A DNA stretch of 64,000 bases, from assembly GCF_032854445.1 (NCBI RefSeq), contig NC_088304.1:33784810-33848809 (forward strand). The letters are read 5' to 3'. Source of the stretch: Liolophura sinensis. Lineage: Eukaryota; Mollusca; Polyplacophora; Chitonida; Chitonidae. Shown here in pieces: positions 1 through 13,204 of the stretch (within the stretch, counting starts at the first letter, position 1; each line of letters starts with the position of its first letter). The translations under genes were made by a program, and so were the position numbers. The notes under the pieces were generated by a model. It saw nothing but the letters and a program-made list of their open reading frames with translations. It had not been told where the DNA came from and did not search any database.

Positions 1-1960
1 GTCAGGGTTTAGGGAGTGTGAGGGTATAGGAAGTCGAAGTTTCAGCTTACATTTTCTCTAAATCTCAACAGCATTATTGTGCAGCAGTGTAAAGATGTCT
101 CAGGATGGTGTACTCAATAAGAGTACACATTTTAACTAAACAGATCAAATATTGCATCGTACTGTACTGAGTAGGCCCGGGTTTGCAGGTTGCATGTGCT
201 CGGCGTCATATGCAGTAACCTCAAGCATCTTCAGAACTGTGTGACCTTGAGAAGTTGTAGAGGTCACAGCAGCTATCAGACGCCATGTATATACCCGCTG
301 GAAATGCGACTATAATTGTGTAGTTGACGGCAAAGCATAAAAGTTGTCAATATTTATAATAAGAATTAACCTCTGTACACGTGGCCCTTGGCAGGTAATG
401 TAATTTGTTTCCTGATTTTAATCTGTAGGGCTTTTCCCCCCGTAGATCTCTATGTATAAGATCTGTTTTACCTGCTTATGATAAGGGTAGTAAACAAAAA
501 ACCTGAATCACAAAGAGTTCAGTATGCATGCCTAAGCAATGAAAGGTCAAGCTCTTGAATAGGTTCGCAATTAAGGCAGTATTTGAATAAAACGTGTGAA
601 TGATCCAATCTTGCGGTACAGTTGAATGTTCGTTTTAGTACATGTAAAAACAAACCCAGCCATTAAAACGGGGCTTTTCAAGATAGGTAAGGAATACATG
701 TAATCGTTAGTGTTGGTCTATATGCACTGAAATTCTCGTTTTTTAAAGTTAAGACAGTGTTTTCGATTTCAACCAAACTGCGCACCAGAATTAGGTGACA
801 TGTAATCAGTTTATCGAATGGGTAGTCATTTAACCAGAAGTTTCCTCAGTGACTTAATCTGGATTGTTAATTTGAGGCTTGCCAATGATGAACATTAGCT
901 CATTTATTTATTCATCTGAATGGTCTACAAGTCCATACTCATTACTGTTTAACGAACACGACCGGTGCCAGGCTTATGGGTGGAAAGAATCACCGCCTTT
1001 CGTTAGCTACCAGCGAAAGCTGGATTTTAGAGCATATCAAATAACATCACCATGAAATGACAGTACACACTGGGCTGTATACGTCGTACAAGGCATTGCA
1101 ACAAACACTTTTGTAGTAAAAGTCGCAAAGTGTGAATTGTTTATAAATCCAGATTTACATCAAGTACCATTGCACACCCTTTGAACACCGAAGGAACTGC
1201 ATGTGTACTGATATGTTAAACTTTTCTTCCACATCTTTTCCCGAATTTGTAAGTACAATATACATGCAAAGCTCTTGTCGATCAAGTCAAAGCGTACGAT
1301 TTTATAAACTTCTTTGTCTTCATCAAATGCCTTCATACGTCACCTCGTCACACCGGATGTAGGACAGGTCTATAGATGTCCATACATTTTCCATTTACGA
1401 TGGCGTCAATCCCGTAATCCATTAACTTGAGGTAGCACGTTGATGTTTTATATGCATCGTGATGTTGAATAAAGTGGCCACGTCAGATATATGACCAGCT
1501 GCATTAAAAGCACATCTAATATACATGTATACGTTTTTTTTTTTGTATTAACGAGAGGTTATAAATTCACTTTGCACACAGTCTGGGTACTCATTAAACT
1601 TCAATGCTTATAGCATTACTTGCTTTTTTCTGACATCATTGAAAACTGTTGACTTTAATTCTCTGTACATGACCCAGTCTTGGGTTCTTTCTTCATATAC
1701 GCATTACTTTTTCACAGGAGCGGTGGAACATTATCAAATTTGAAAAGGGGTGGCGGAATCTGAGAAAGCGAAAGTAGTATCCCAGCCCATCAGCCATGGG
1801 TCCAGGGACCGCCAAGACTCCAGAAGCTCTTGCCATTTATACCGCTGGTGAAATGTTTTAAATAAATTTGGGATAAACTGCACGTTGTCCTTTATTTATT
1901 AAGCATTTTTTTATTCAAACCGCTCAGCGGATGTCATTGGATCTTTAGAAGAAAAAAAAA
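1..1960. other. non-coding stretch, nothing recognised
   Basis: AT-rich sequence with no long open frame on either strand and no SINE core. One short frame near 630-680 ends at a GGTAAGG that could be read as a splice donor, but it lacks a signal-peptide-like hydrophobic run, so I do not call an exon. Confidence 0.5.
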
Positions 1961-1964
1961 ACAC

Positions 1965-2285
1965 ATTTGGGGGGGAGGCTTCAGCTCCCTGTTAAATAAA
2001 TCATACGCCCTACAAAAAATGCCTGTCATTGACGCGTAATACCGCAAGCCCTACACATTGGTATCTTGGACGTCTGTATAAAATGTTGCAAGGAAAAAGC
2101 AGTTAAATGAACAGTGCAGTCATATGTGTTAAACGGCATAAAATGTCGAACATGTTGATGTATAGTGAATGTGGTGTTAGGTGTCACTGGCGAAAGGTAA
2201 TTTTGCTAGTGAGTATGACTGATTTTATAGATAGCTGAATATAGGTGAAACGTTAAAAAAAAGACTATAGAGCAACGAGGACATT
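1965..2285. mobile_element. MITE-like element with long imperfect terminal inverted repeats
   Basis: The left part (CAGCTCCCTGTTAAATAAAT, then CCCTACACATT and TTGCAAGGAAAA) and the right part (GAGTATGACTGATTTTATAG followed by an ATAGCTGAATATAG-like end) are inverted relatives of each other. The same blocks occur in a longer copy near 25.2-26.0 kb. No coding capacity is present. I infer a non-autonomous DNA transposon or fold-back element; target-site duplications were not resolved. Confidence 0.5.
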
Positions 2286-2439
2286 GTGATAGTTGGCAAA
2301 ATGGCCACACTTAAAGCGCCTAAATAAACGTTTCTAAGGAAGGAAAGTGAGGGCGGTCGTTTCCTCTGGAGCGTGTTCCGGTTTCCTCCTGTGAAACCTG
2401 ACCGCAGTCAAATATTTGACATATTCTTGTGTATACATG

Positions 2440-5420
2440 CGCTCAACATCCAATAAATATAACAAATAAGTTTTCCCAATAATTTCTGAGACTATGACAA
2501 AATGTGAAGTTTTAGACCACCTGGTGGCCATGTGCTATCAATGTACCGTTAACTTGTAACGTAAGACATAAAGTATATGGAGTGCCAGAATCATGCAGAG
2601 TTTAGATTGAAAAGACTTTCATGATATGCGTGGATAATCAACTCAAATAAAATTAGATCTCATGCAGCACATACAGCCATCCTTTACTAATAACCAAACT
2701 CGATCAGAAAGGGCTTTTTTTAGTGTTTTTTTTTTTTGTTACAAAAAAGAATGAACGCGTTAAATTAATGGCCGTCATTGCACCTATAAATATTTTGAAA
2801 CGTGTTTTTGTCACTGCAAAATAACACTGTTCGGGAAAACATATATGCTGAATATTTATATATAGATACCCGACTCTCCCGCTATCACGTACCTTGTCAC
2901 TGTATACAATTTAATATGCAAATTAGGTGTGATTGTCTAGGGTTATTAGCAAACATTTTGTTCCAACTGGTTTAATGTATTGACTTTCCACATTTCATGG
3001 TCGACTAGCACATGGCAGGTGACTAATGTAATGAACACTAATCCACGTCTGAATATCATTAACAGGGTGTAATTAAACACGGTGCTGAAAGGTTTCATTT
3101 TCTGATATTATAGACGTATATGTCAGTACAGAAAAAAACAGCTGTCTAGAAACTGTTTGTACCAGGCCTGTATCGGGAATTGTACCTTTATGTCATTTTA
3201 ATTGACTACATATTATTTAAATCCGCGAATATTATATATAGTGATACTTGGATCTCGCCAAATGACCACTGCTATGCTGGTCTTCACATGATATAGTTTG
3301 TGGTATGCAAGTGGGATGAATGCAGAAATATGGATATTTACTTGCACCTGGCTCCTTGCGCAACATGTCATCTATACTGCTCTGACGACCGCCAAACGTA
3401 AGTATGACGTTCCATGGATACATTTATATATACGCTCAGAAGAAAGTTCATAAAAAAATATTTATAAACCAGCACAATTGTGCAATGGCTATGACATCCC
3501 CAAAAATATGTCTTTTTTGCTGTCATTTTGTTTCTTGATGATGATAAAATCCATCATTTTTTTAAAAGGTGCCTTTTAAAGATCTAAATTTAAAAAAGTT
3601 GTTTTTAGCATTATTTTGATGTCCTGGAAAGCCATTAAAATTATTCGAATGACCCTAAGATAGTTCACCAGAGATGTTTTTTACACACTGTTTGCAACAT
3701 GTTCTTTATACAATCAGGGAAATTCTTATGTAGAATGTGAGGTAATGTCGCATATTTCGGTTACGTACTCTTTGTCCATACGTTCTCTTAGTCCAAACGG
3801 TGTGTAAAAACGCCACTGAATGGTGTAGGCGACTTGTACCTAAGCCGAACACCCTTAAGGTAACATCCATTGAAAAAAAGGTATTGTATATCATGCCCGT
3901 TTTAGAAGGTTTCAATGAGCAAGAACAAAGTGCCATACAACGCCAATTTCTTAAAGGAATGGCCTGCCACCGTATCAGCAACAAAGCATAAAGTGAAACA
4001 AAACTAAATGTATCTGCTCAAATTTGAAAGCGTCTTCCTATTGCCTCATGCCAAAGAACCCTATATGGTTCCACATGGGTCTTTTTTTCTGAAGAATGTA
4101 TAAACGTTCATCTAAGATCTACATGCTCGTAAACAAGAAGCTACATCTCGTGGGGAGAACAAGTTGAAAACGCAAGCTGGTGAATGGCTTTCGATAAGAT
4201 AATGAGAACATTAAATTTTAAGCAAAAATGATCGCTCTTGTTTAAAACCAGATAAAAAGAACCAAAACAGCAAAAACTCGAAAACCACCATGTTTTATAA
4301 TAGTTAATCCCCCAATGTGACTGTAAAACTGTGTATCTGTATATCTTGCTATTTATATACAACAATAATAATTAAAGTTTATATTTTATAATATAGGCGT
4401 ATGGACCTCAACTATTTTATGAGAGCATCGCTATATAGAGTTGACAGTGTACAATCTTTGTAGGCTATGAGCAAAATTTACACTGTCAGCCAGGATATGT
4501 TTGATGCCGTATTGAGCATCACATCCACCACATTCGGGGGCAGTGCCCCCATGGAGAATAAAATTGTTAGTTAGACGGAAATGCCCAAAACAATGGCCCA
4601 AAGTGCATTACATAAATAAATAGGCCCTATATGTGCTTCTCTTCAGCGCTCTCGTTAATCCATTACGGCCCTCAACCCGTAAGCGTGGTCGCCGTCATAT
4701 ATCAAGTGAATGATTCTTGTGTCCACTATTAATCACCAGTCAAATGAATATATTAATTAATATCAAATATGTGTTAATTCCGCGATAGACGTTATCCTGA
4801 AAACATTTCTTCTGACTTTTCCTATGAAATGATCTGGACTATGTTTCACCATGCATGACGAGATCTTGTATATTAGCTATACGATTTTTTTCCTGCTTGG
4901 TATGCATATACTGTATTGTATTGACATATCCGGTGATAACCCGCGGTGACAGCTATACACGTGTACCTGAGCTGTGTTACTAAGCAGGTGTGGTCATGTG
5001 TACACATAGGGGACAGATCAGATAACGGTATTATCTACGTACACATCTCCTGCACTACATACGTCTCCACCTCCCTATCCGTCTAACAGTGTAGTCCCCA
5101 CGTTTCCCCCAGATCCACTCAGCACAGCATGACTGATTAACCCTCATTTACGACATTTACATTTTGCATATTCATCTATACTGATCATTAGCTGCGTCAA
5201 AAATGGCCTTATGAATAGGCCTATTTGGCGTGTCACCGCATGGGTATAACCATGGAGGCATCTGTTCTGCCTATAGAACATATGTTCTATACCATGTACA
5301 GTATGTACATATGTTCATAAGTAATACAAACTTGGCCATGTACATTGTCACGTTTATGTGCATGTATTCGCTGTTGGCACAGAATGGCGAGAACCTCGTG
5401 CGAACACCAAGATTACAGCC
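2440..5420. other. non-coding stretch, nothing recognised
   Basis: Only short chance frames (under 95 codons) with no coding-like composition. A poly-T run lies near 2725. I see no repeat core, RNA gene or promoter that I can support. Confidence 0.5.
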
Positions 5421-5422
5421 TA

Positions 5423-5478
5423 CGTATAAATGAAATATTCTGGTGAATGGCGTAAAACACCAATCAAATAAATAAATA
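5423..5478 (+). mobile_element. SINE family A, 3' tail fragment
   Basis: Contains the conserved 3' core of the family (TGAAATATTC, GCGTAAAACACCAATCAAAT) followed by AAAT repeats. It is truncated at the 5' side. Confidence 0.7.
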
Positions 5479-5588
5479 CGTCCAATGAAACCCAATAAAC
5501 TGGTTTTAAACGACCCAAACCCTACACTATGTCTGATTGGGTAAAACCCTGACATCTGGATTTTCAGATGACCTACAACTGTAATAAA

Positions 5589-5812
5589 GAGTGTTGGATG
5601 GCCTATAATTACACCGTGCCTTGAGAGGAGTCTTTGGCAGTTTAATGCCCCTGACCTCTGTAAGATTTTCTTAAGCCTACAAACTTTATGCGGGAGTGTT
5701 TGGGTGGCCTAAAAACACCGAGTCTTGAGGAAAATCTTTGACGATTTTCTGACCTCTGGGAAATTTTCTTTTGACATAAAGCTTATGCGAGAGTGTTTGG
5801 GTAAAAACCCAA
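5589..5812. repeat. short tandem repeat, about 100-bp unit, just over two copies
   Basis: The block starting GAGTGTTGGATGGCCTA recurs as GAGTGTTTGGGTGGCCTA near 5694 and begins a third time near 5791. Each copy contains CTTGAG, a CTTTG stretch, TGACCTCTG and a run ending TTATGCG. Copies are diverged. Confidence 0.5.
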
Positions 5813-5814
5813 GT

Positions 5815-7669
5815 CTATGTCGATGTAATACCAGTGGGGTCTGTTTTACGAAGGAGTCGTGGATTGAAACACCCATGGCAACATACAGTGAAGATATACG
5901 TTCCCATGGTAAATGCGTTTGGCGTGGTGTTGCGATAGCTATGTAAAACTGTCCCCGACCCCTGGAGGATTTTCTCAAGACTTTTCCGGAATACACTGGG
6001 CGTGGAGAAAATCTTGGATAACTGACAACGCTGATCACAGAAAAAAACAAAATGCGCTGTATGAAGACACTGTACGTCGGGATTTACTTAAAGAACACTC
6101 AAATTTTATAGAAACTGTAACAGAGCCTAAACACCCAACTTTGCGAGAGAAATATTTTGGTTATGCGTTCGTGATGCTTGTGATCTAGCAAATTAAAATA
6201 CATTTTTGCTTGCAACCATTATAATGGGGTATGTTGTCAGGTACATTCGAGTGCCCCAAAACATGTTTTAGTGGCATTAGAGGATGGGATTGAAGTACCC
6301 TGGGCAGGGCATTCTTATGGATATACAACTTCTTGCTTTATTAACACGACGTTTCGATGTAGTTACTAACATCGTTATCAAGTGACACTCGATGTTCCAA
6401 AATTAAGGCTTGAAGGGCTTATGCAAATACGAACGTTGAGAAATCGTTTTCAAGGCTTGTTTAAATAAAAAGTAGCTAAAATATAAGGTTCATCAAACAG
6501 AGAACTGAAAACTATGCGTACAAATAATTTTTTTTCAAGAGTTTTCAAGGCATTCAAATATTTGAATACAGTGATGGGTTTTATGAGCCATACTAACGGC
6601 ATTTAGGAACTCTGATGTCACATCACATTTCTTTCCTGATGTTCACCAGAATTTTGGAATATAATTTCAGTAATCTTTACGAATGGGTTGAAAGCGTTAT
6701 TCCAACACTGAGTGTCGCGATTAGAGTTGGAAAAACTTCCTGTGACGTCAGAGTACCTAAACTAATGGTATGGTCCATGAAGCCCACCTTAGAATTCAGT
6801 TTGAACACCTTTCATTGATTTCAGAAAAATCTAACAAAACAAAAATAAATGAAGTATATATATGTATAGGTATAAGTGGTCTATTTAGTGATACCTACTT
6901 CAATTTTCAGAGGTCTTTTCCTATAAGTGTTTGTCATGTTTAATCTAGATACAAACTGGCGGAGATATTGGCCGACTTTAAATAGTAAACAAACATCACA
7001 ATTTTCCGGTAATTGCAAGCATAATTATGAAACTAGAACTGCATGTAGTTATACGGCTTCCAAGCGGGCCTGTACACACAGCTTTTAGCGTCCACTCTCT
7101 AAAACTTCCCACTTTCTCCACCATATATGGGTAGCCCAAGCGATTTGGTAATGGACATGTGTAGAAAGTTAACAACTGTGACATCGCGGTTTTCTCGCAA
7201 AACGAAAAAAAAAAAACAAAAAAAAAAAAACAGTTGTCAGAGGAGAAGAAAAATATTCTGAGCAAGAACAATATGAGCAAAATGCAAGATTTTCCAGGTA
7301 ATTGCAAACATAATTTTGAAATAATGTGGGAGATAACATCCAAAATAATGCACAATGCATACGGTTTCAGTTTATCTCTCTCTCTCATGAGGATTATGTT
7401 AAAGATAATGGTATGTGGATCTGCATTATTCTTGCATACAATTTAATATTTAATCAGATAATTTTAATCAACAGTTGTAGTTGCTGTAAAAAAGAATAAA
7501 CTATGCGCTCGGCAAATTGTGCACTGTAATTTGATCTCTCATAATGATGCAACAGATCTGATCTAATTTATGAAGAACAACTGATTTTCATAAATTTATG
7601 TTTGAAAGCAAACGTAAATCTTGCAGCTCCACAAATTATCTAAAGCTGCGTGTACATTTATCATTTCAG
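5815..7669 (+). other. probable upstream intron of the Pro/His-rich gene; no exon found
   Basis: The next downstream exon starts at a strong acceptor, so this stretch is expected to be intron, at least near its 3' end. I looked for an ATG plus hydrophobic run ending at a phase-1 donor and found none. The frame near 7387 (ATGAGGATTATG) reads into a stop without a suitable phase. A dispersed-repeat-like block lies near 6310-6400, and a short A-rich run lies at 7205-7230. The first exon may be outside the window. Confidence 0.4.
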
Positions 7670-10536
7670 CTGTTACACCCGCTGTAGATGGTGAGCCCAC
7701 CGAGGGGCCCGAATGGGAGCCCGAGGGTCCTATCCAGGTTATCGCACCTCCGGGGCACACAGGTCCTCTTCCCACAGCCGTTACTCCGCAAGAAATAAGA
7801 AAATTTATTCCGAACGGAAGGGCTCAGCTTGCAGAAGGTGCCGATCATCCGTCTGGATCTCCAGGCCATCCCGGTCCCCCGCCGCCTACGCTGACACCTC
7901 GACCATCTATACCTCAACAGAGATACCATCCTCCTTACCAGCCTCTTCACCACCGCCCGCCGCCTTATCACGGCCACCCACATTCACCGTATCCGCGTGA
8001 ACATCAGCCTTACCAGCAACACCCCCAAGCATACCATCCCCCGCACCCCGAGAGCTCACAGCGACATCCAAATCCACATATACCACAAGGACACCAGGCC
8101 CCTCACAGAACAGATGACTCATTACGGCCTCCCCAGCGACACCATGATCCTCATCTTGCACCGGGAAACCATCCTCCTCCAAAGCGACATCCAAATCCAC
8201 CATTACAACAGGGAAAACAGCTGATACCGCCTTTCCAGCGACACCATGATCCTCATCTTGCACCGGGAAACCATCCTCCTCCAAAGCGACATCCAAATCC
8301 ACCATTACAACAGGGAAAACAGCTGATACCGCCTTTCCAGCGACACCATGATCCTCATCTTGCACCGGGAAACCATCCTCCTCCAAAGCGACATCCAAAT
8401 CCACCATTACAACAGGAAAAACAGCTGATACCGCCTTTCCAGCGACACCATGATCCTCATCTTGTACCGGGAAACCATCCTCCTCCAAAGCGACATCCAA
8501 ATCCACCATTACAACAGGGAAAACAGCTGATACCGCCTTTCCAGCGACACCATGATACTCATCTTGTACCGGAAAACCATCCTCCTCCAAAGCAACATCC
8601 AAATCCACCAATACAACAGGGAAAACAGTTGATACCGCCTTTCCAGCGACACCATGATACTCATCTTGCAAAGGAGCATCATCCTCCTCCGTCGGGGGTT
8701 CCTCAGCGACATCCCAGTCCATTATTACTACAGGGAAACCAGGGAATACCGCGTTCCCAGCGACACCATGATCCCCATCTAGCACAGGGACATCGTTCTC
8801 CGCCACCAGGAACCCCACAGCAACATCCAAATATACAAGGACACCAGGCCGCACACATACCAGGACCGTTACATTCTCCTGAAAGAAATCTCGATCATCG
8901 TGTCGTGCAGGGACACCAACCTGGGGTTGTACCAAACCAACAACCACTTGGCCATACCCCGCTTCCACAAGGTCCCGAGTCTTCTCATCATCATTTTACT
9001 CACGAACTGACCCCTGGACGTCTACATAAAACCGTTCCTCACGGTCTTTCACCTCCACTCCTTCATACGCCGCCAGCAGGTAATTCGTCGGGTACACAGC
9101 CGTTACAAAAGCTCAATGGCAAACGACCACCTGGACGTAGACCACCTGCTTTGCGGCCACTTCTGCCTCCACACAGACATCCGGGTTCTTCGGTACTACA
9201 CGGACATCCAGCTCCTCCACCGTCAGTTCCGCATATACACTCATCCGAACCTGGAGAACCGCTTGTACTGACACCACCCAGTGTTTCAGGGCCTCACGAC
9301 CCCAGACTTCAATTGCCTGCACTTCCACCTTCCCCAGCGGCTCAACAGATTTCACAACCACCACCAGCGCCCAGTTTGACACCTGAATCACCAACACCTC
9401 AACAGGCACAGCAGTTGAAACAGCAACGAGCACCGCAGGAAATAATGCCTCAGCTGTACTCTTTTGATGGACCAAGCCATCGTCGTCTGCACCCACTGCC
9501 ACCACCAGCATTATCACCTCTTCCTTCATTACCTTCTCAGGGACCCCAATCCCATCTGTTCTATTCTCCAACTATTTCTCATCCACCACCCTATACGAAT
9601 GAGCTATCGAATCCGCCGCCACGCCTCCAGTATGATCCAGCATCATCTCCCCCATATCGTTGGCCTTCAAAGCATCCTCTCAGTTATCAGTCAAAACCAC
9701 CAAATTCTTACCAACCACTGCCATATCATCCACCGCCAATGTTACAACGTCCGTATCAACCATCAAACTCTTACCAGCGGCCAGCACCGTATCAACCACC
9801 GGCTTCTCCACGTCTTCCCTATCGACCATTGCCTGCTGGACCTCCCCGTCCATATCCACCACCGCCACAGCTGCCTTATCTTCCATCACCCGCACCGCCA
9901 CCGCGATATCAGCGACCACCGCAATACCAGCCGCCACGTCAATATCATCCGCATCCACCGCATCCACCGCATCCCCCATATCGTCCATCACCACAGAATC
10001 AGCCGCCACATTTAACACAACCACCGGAACCAGACCCACCAGTAACGTTGGACCCCTCGGAGGCAGAGCCGGCAGAAGGAGCTGTCGTACCCAACTGGGT
10101 CTTAGACCCCACGGACGCCCCTCAAATCACTGAACCATCTACTCCGAAACCAGTGGTGACGGAGGCGCCCAATATTATACAAGAACCAGGGGGTCAACCT
10201 CCTCATGGTGCCATGACATCTTCGGATGCTGGAAAACTAGCCGTGGACAGTTCTAGACCTAGCACGAACGCAAGATCTGCTGGTCAGCAAGGCGAGCCAA
10301 ATACTCAGTTCGCGAAAGAAGTGCTAAAGGCCGAAACCAAACCACTTACAACAACAACAGAGGCAGTAGGCTCAACGACAGAGGCCACAACTCCCCAAGA
10401 GCAGACAACGCCACGGGAAATTACACCTCCTCCTGAAGAGACCCCACCCCCCGAGCTGGATGAGATACCTGGGGTAACGGAGGAATATGAACCAACCACC
10501 CCAGCGGATTATGCTGAGCTCACGGAAGCCCCTTAG
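7670..10536 (+). CDS. Pro/His/Gln/Tyr-rich repetitive protein, terminal exon (5' end missing)
   Basis: A 2,867-base exon, opened by the acceptor TCATTTCAG at 7661-7669 and closed by TAG at 10534-10536, codes for 954 residues after a phase-1 junction. The order is: an acidic start; a Pro/His-rich part; tandem 34-residue repeats (about 8134-8745) with key residues RHHDPHL, NHPPPK, HPNPP and QQGKQLIPPFQ; further His/Pro/Gln-rich sequence; a Pro/Tyr-rich segment of YQPP, YRP and YPPP motifs (about 9580-10015); and an acidic Thr/Glu/Pro tail ending in ELTEAP. No catalytic domain or cysteine-rich module is visible. Known extracellular structural proteins of similar composition (extensins, mussel byssal proteins, His-rich beak and jaw proteins) suggest a secreted matrix protein that could bind metals through His or cross-link through Tyr; that is inference. 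The exon carrying a signal peptide was not found. The gene converges on CC1. Confidence 0.75.
8134..8745 (+). repeat. 102-bp coding tandem repeat (34 residues), six copies
   Basis: CAGCGACACCATGATCCTCA recurs with exactly 102-bp spacing at 8134, 8236, 8338, 8440, 8542 and 8644, then after 114 bp at 8758. Early copies are nearly identical and later ones diverge (CATGATACTC). The unit is a multiple of three and keeps the frame, consistent with recent unequal exchange within a gene. Confidence 0.9.
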
Positions 10537-11275
10537 ATAACGTTGGGTAGAAACGATCTGTACATCATGATGATTAACAGTGTCGATATTGCGCGCTGTC
10601 TTCTAAACTGGCATGCCACTGGAAATGGTCTATGTCCTGCTAATAGTTTACACCGTGTGATTCGAGAAAATGCGACGTTTCGTGCTTGAAATGTTCCACA
10701 ATAACGTCTCAGTTGAGAAACGTTGAAAGGCTTGTTAGACATTAATGACGCCTGCCTTTACCTTGATATAGTTATGTTTCCAAAATGTGGAACGAAAGAA
10801 TATTACAAAATTCGACATCTAGATATCTAAGATTTGAAACAGACTGATTTTCGTTAATGGAAGCTACTGGAAAAAATCAGGCCAAGAGCCATGGTGGGAA
10901 GAGTGTTAGAAATTGATTCCTCGGAAAGAAACAAGATCAACAGTGTTTGTATCTGTTTTATATTCGCTGTCATTGTACAGGCTATTATAAAGTTGAAAAA
11001 ATTAAGATATGCTACGTGTAAATAGACGCAAACTTTTTAAAATGCAATTCCTGTTTTTAAATATATATATTTTTGTAGCTAATTCCCGGTCGGCGTGAAT
11101 GACACGAATCATGTTGTGGGAATCATTTAACAAAAGACTGGTGTAGATGTTGATGTGACGCTTCTTGACCCGTGTAAAGGTTTTCTCGTGGAAATTAGTG
11201 ATTATAGAGGAAATGCATATACCAGTAGTAAAACACACTCATGAATTATTCTGTGTGTGAATTGTAGTTTTACTT
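10537..11275 (+). other. probable 3' untranslated region of the Pro/His-rich gene
   Basis: Follows the stop codon directly and is AT-rich with no coding-like frame. No clear AATAAA was seen before the SINE-like block at 11280, so the transcript end is not fixed. Confidence 0.4.
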
Positions 11276-11279
11276 TGCT

Positions 11280-11480
11280 CGACTCCAGTCACGAGGAACA
11301 CAAGACACGGACTCAAACCTCGGCTTGGACGCTTTGAATGCTAGTGAACACCACTGGCCTCCCACCAGTACACCATATGCGGGACAGTTCGTCAGTAATT
11401 TGCCAAAGGTCAGTGGTTCGCCTCGGGTGCTGTGGAATTCTCCAGCCATAAAACCCAGTACGTCGTTAAATAATAATTAA
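11280..11480 (+). mobile_element. SINE-like element, diverged
   Basis: Has an ACTCAAACCTCGG stretch resembling a box B, a GGTCAGTGGTTCGCCTCGGG block, CCATAAAACCC and an end TACGTCGTTAAATAATAATT. This layout parallels the elements at 49.66 and 62.49 kb. Strongly diverged. Confidence 0.45.
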
Positions 11481-11491
11481 GTTTAAAAATT

Positions 11492-11497
11492 AATAAA
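11492..11497 (+). terminator. possible polyadenylation signal AATAAA
   Basis: The first exact AATAAA I noticed on the plus strand downstream of the Pro/His-rich gene, about 950 bases past the stop. It lies in the A-rich end of a SINE-like block, so it may have no role. Confidence 0.25.
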
Positions 11498-11499
11498 TA

Positions 11500-13200
11500 T
11501 TTTGTTGTGCATTTAAAGTTTAATCTTGTTTACCTTCACATTACTCACATGTCTCAGACAGCGCTGTGTGGGCTGCTGTCATATCGTTCTACCATCTGAT
11601 ATAACACGATTGTATCGTTAAGTGATGGATGTTACTGGCATGCTGATGATATCAGCGTGCTGGTGTTATCATTTGTATTGTGTGTAGCCTATATACTGCC
11701 TTGTGACACAAGCTATTTAGTGAAGTATAATGAACCGTGGGCGGCTACGGCTTTCTAAATACATTTGATGTGTATCTTTGATTACATCATATCTCATATC
11801 TAAGCCAGGATGACTTAACCTTGAAAATTTGTGCTGTAGACATAATGTTTTTACAATGCGTTTCATATGAAGCAATTTTCCGCTTGACTTCATAGATAGT
11901 GTGAAGTAACAATGCACTGTGTAAGGATATCAGCATTGTGTGACGATATCGGCACTGTCAGAAACGAAATGCTATATATAGATTTATTTAAGATTTATAA
12001 TAGTTTCGCGAGATAACGACTGCTTAGTATGAAGGTACACATCTTGTATGGCATCGGTGATCTTCGCACGACAGGTGGCGTTTATCCATAGTCATTCATT
12101 TATTTTACCACTATAAACGTTCATTATGGTTGACGGCTGGTATACAACTGTCTGTATGAACGTGCAGAAATAAGAATTATTTTAGCCGTTCCTTTCCAAG
12201 GAAATGTTCACTAAAAGCAGGCGTTACATCATGTTTAATACAACAAAGAAGCTAGTTTTCAGTAGAATTTCTTCTGCCAAGATTAACAGTTATAATTAAT
12301 GCTTCCAAAAACTCTTAATTTTTTTAACAACGTAGCATGTTTTAAATTTAAATGTCAATAAAAATAATGTACATTCGGCTTTATGACCTTGATGTGAACG
12401 ATGGTGTCATGACACTGTAACCACAAGGTGATTTTACACTCTGTTGGTTCGTTAAATGAGACTCTAAAAACTATTTTCAATTAACTTATCAAAGTGCATA
12501 AAAAAGCAATGTTTTTAAAATGTTTTTAGAAGGAAACAAAAGTTGTTTTGAAAAAAATTATGGTGAACAACACGGATATCCGTGTTGTTGACTTACGCTA
12601 AAAATGTCCTGCATTCTTATAGACATGAAAGTTTATCATCTCAAATGCACTGAGGACTAGCGTTTTGCTTTAATACACCCAATTTGTATTTAGTACAAAA
12701 TCTCATTAAAGAATAAATAAAAGGAACAATATCTGTGTAAACAATAAAAGTTTTTTTTTTCTGGGCATAGGTATGAACAGATTTCCACTCGTTAGGGTAT
12801 ATATAAACATAAACATTTGAAAATCTAGAAATTGTATATATGTTAAAGAAAGGTAACCTATTTAAAAAAAAACAATTAGAGCAGGTTTACCCATGAGGGG
12901 AAATACAGCCATACATTCCAGAATATTAACAATACAAGCTTCAAGAAATGATAGTTGTGGTGTCAGACGTGTGGACCGACGTATGACTTGAATTCTGCGG
13001 CGAGGTTAAGCAGTCCCCAGTTCCAGGGCCGATTCCACAGGGCCGTTTTTAACTTCAATCCTAGTTTTAAAACTCCTTAAGATGCTTACTTTTTGATGTT
13101 AGGAGTAAAAATCTGGACACATTTGCCCAAAGATAGCACTGATGAGGTGAGCAAAAATAAGCTCACAAAATAAGCTTTTAGATCGTGTCTTAAATTTTGA
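11500..13200. other. non-coding stretch
   Basis: No coding frame or SINE core. It holds a 24-base perfect palindrome at 12566-12589 (listed separately) and several poly-T and poly-A runs. Confidence 0.5.
12566..12589. repeat. 24-base perfect palindrome centred on GATATC
   Basis: AACAACACGGAT is followed at once by its exact reverse complement. There is no loop. It could be the relic of a target site or a dimeric protein-binding site; no function can be assigned. Confidence 0.8.
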
Positions 13201-13204
13201 CTTC

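Noticed and set aside
7907-8968. 353-codon minus-strand frame opposite the Pro/His-rich exon
   Set aside because: Antisense shadow of the in-frame 102-bp repeat; the plus frame is far longer and has an acceptor and zoned composition.
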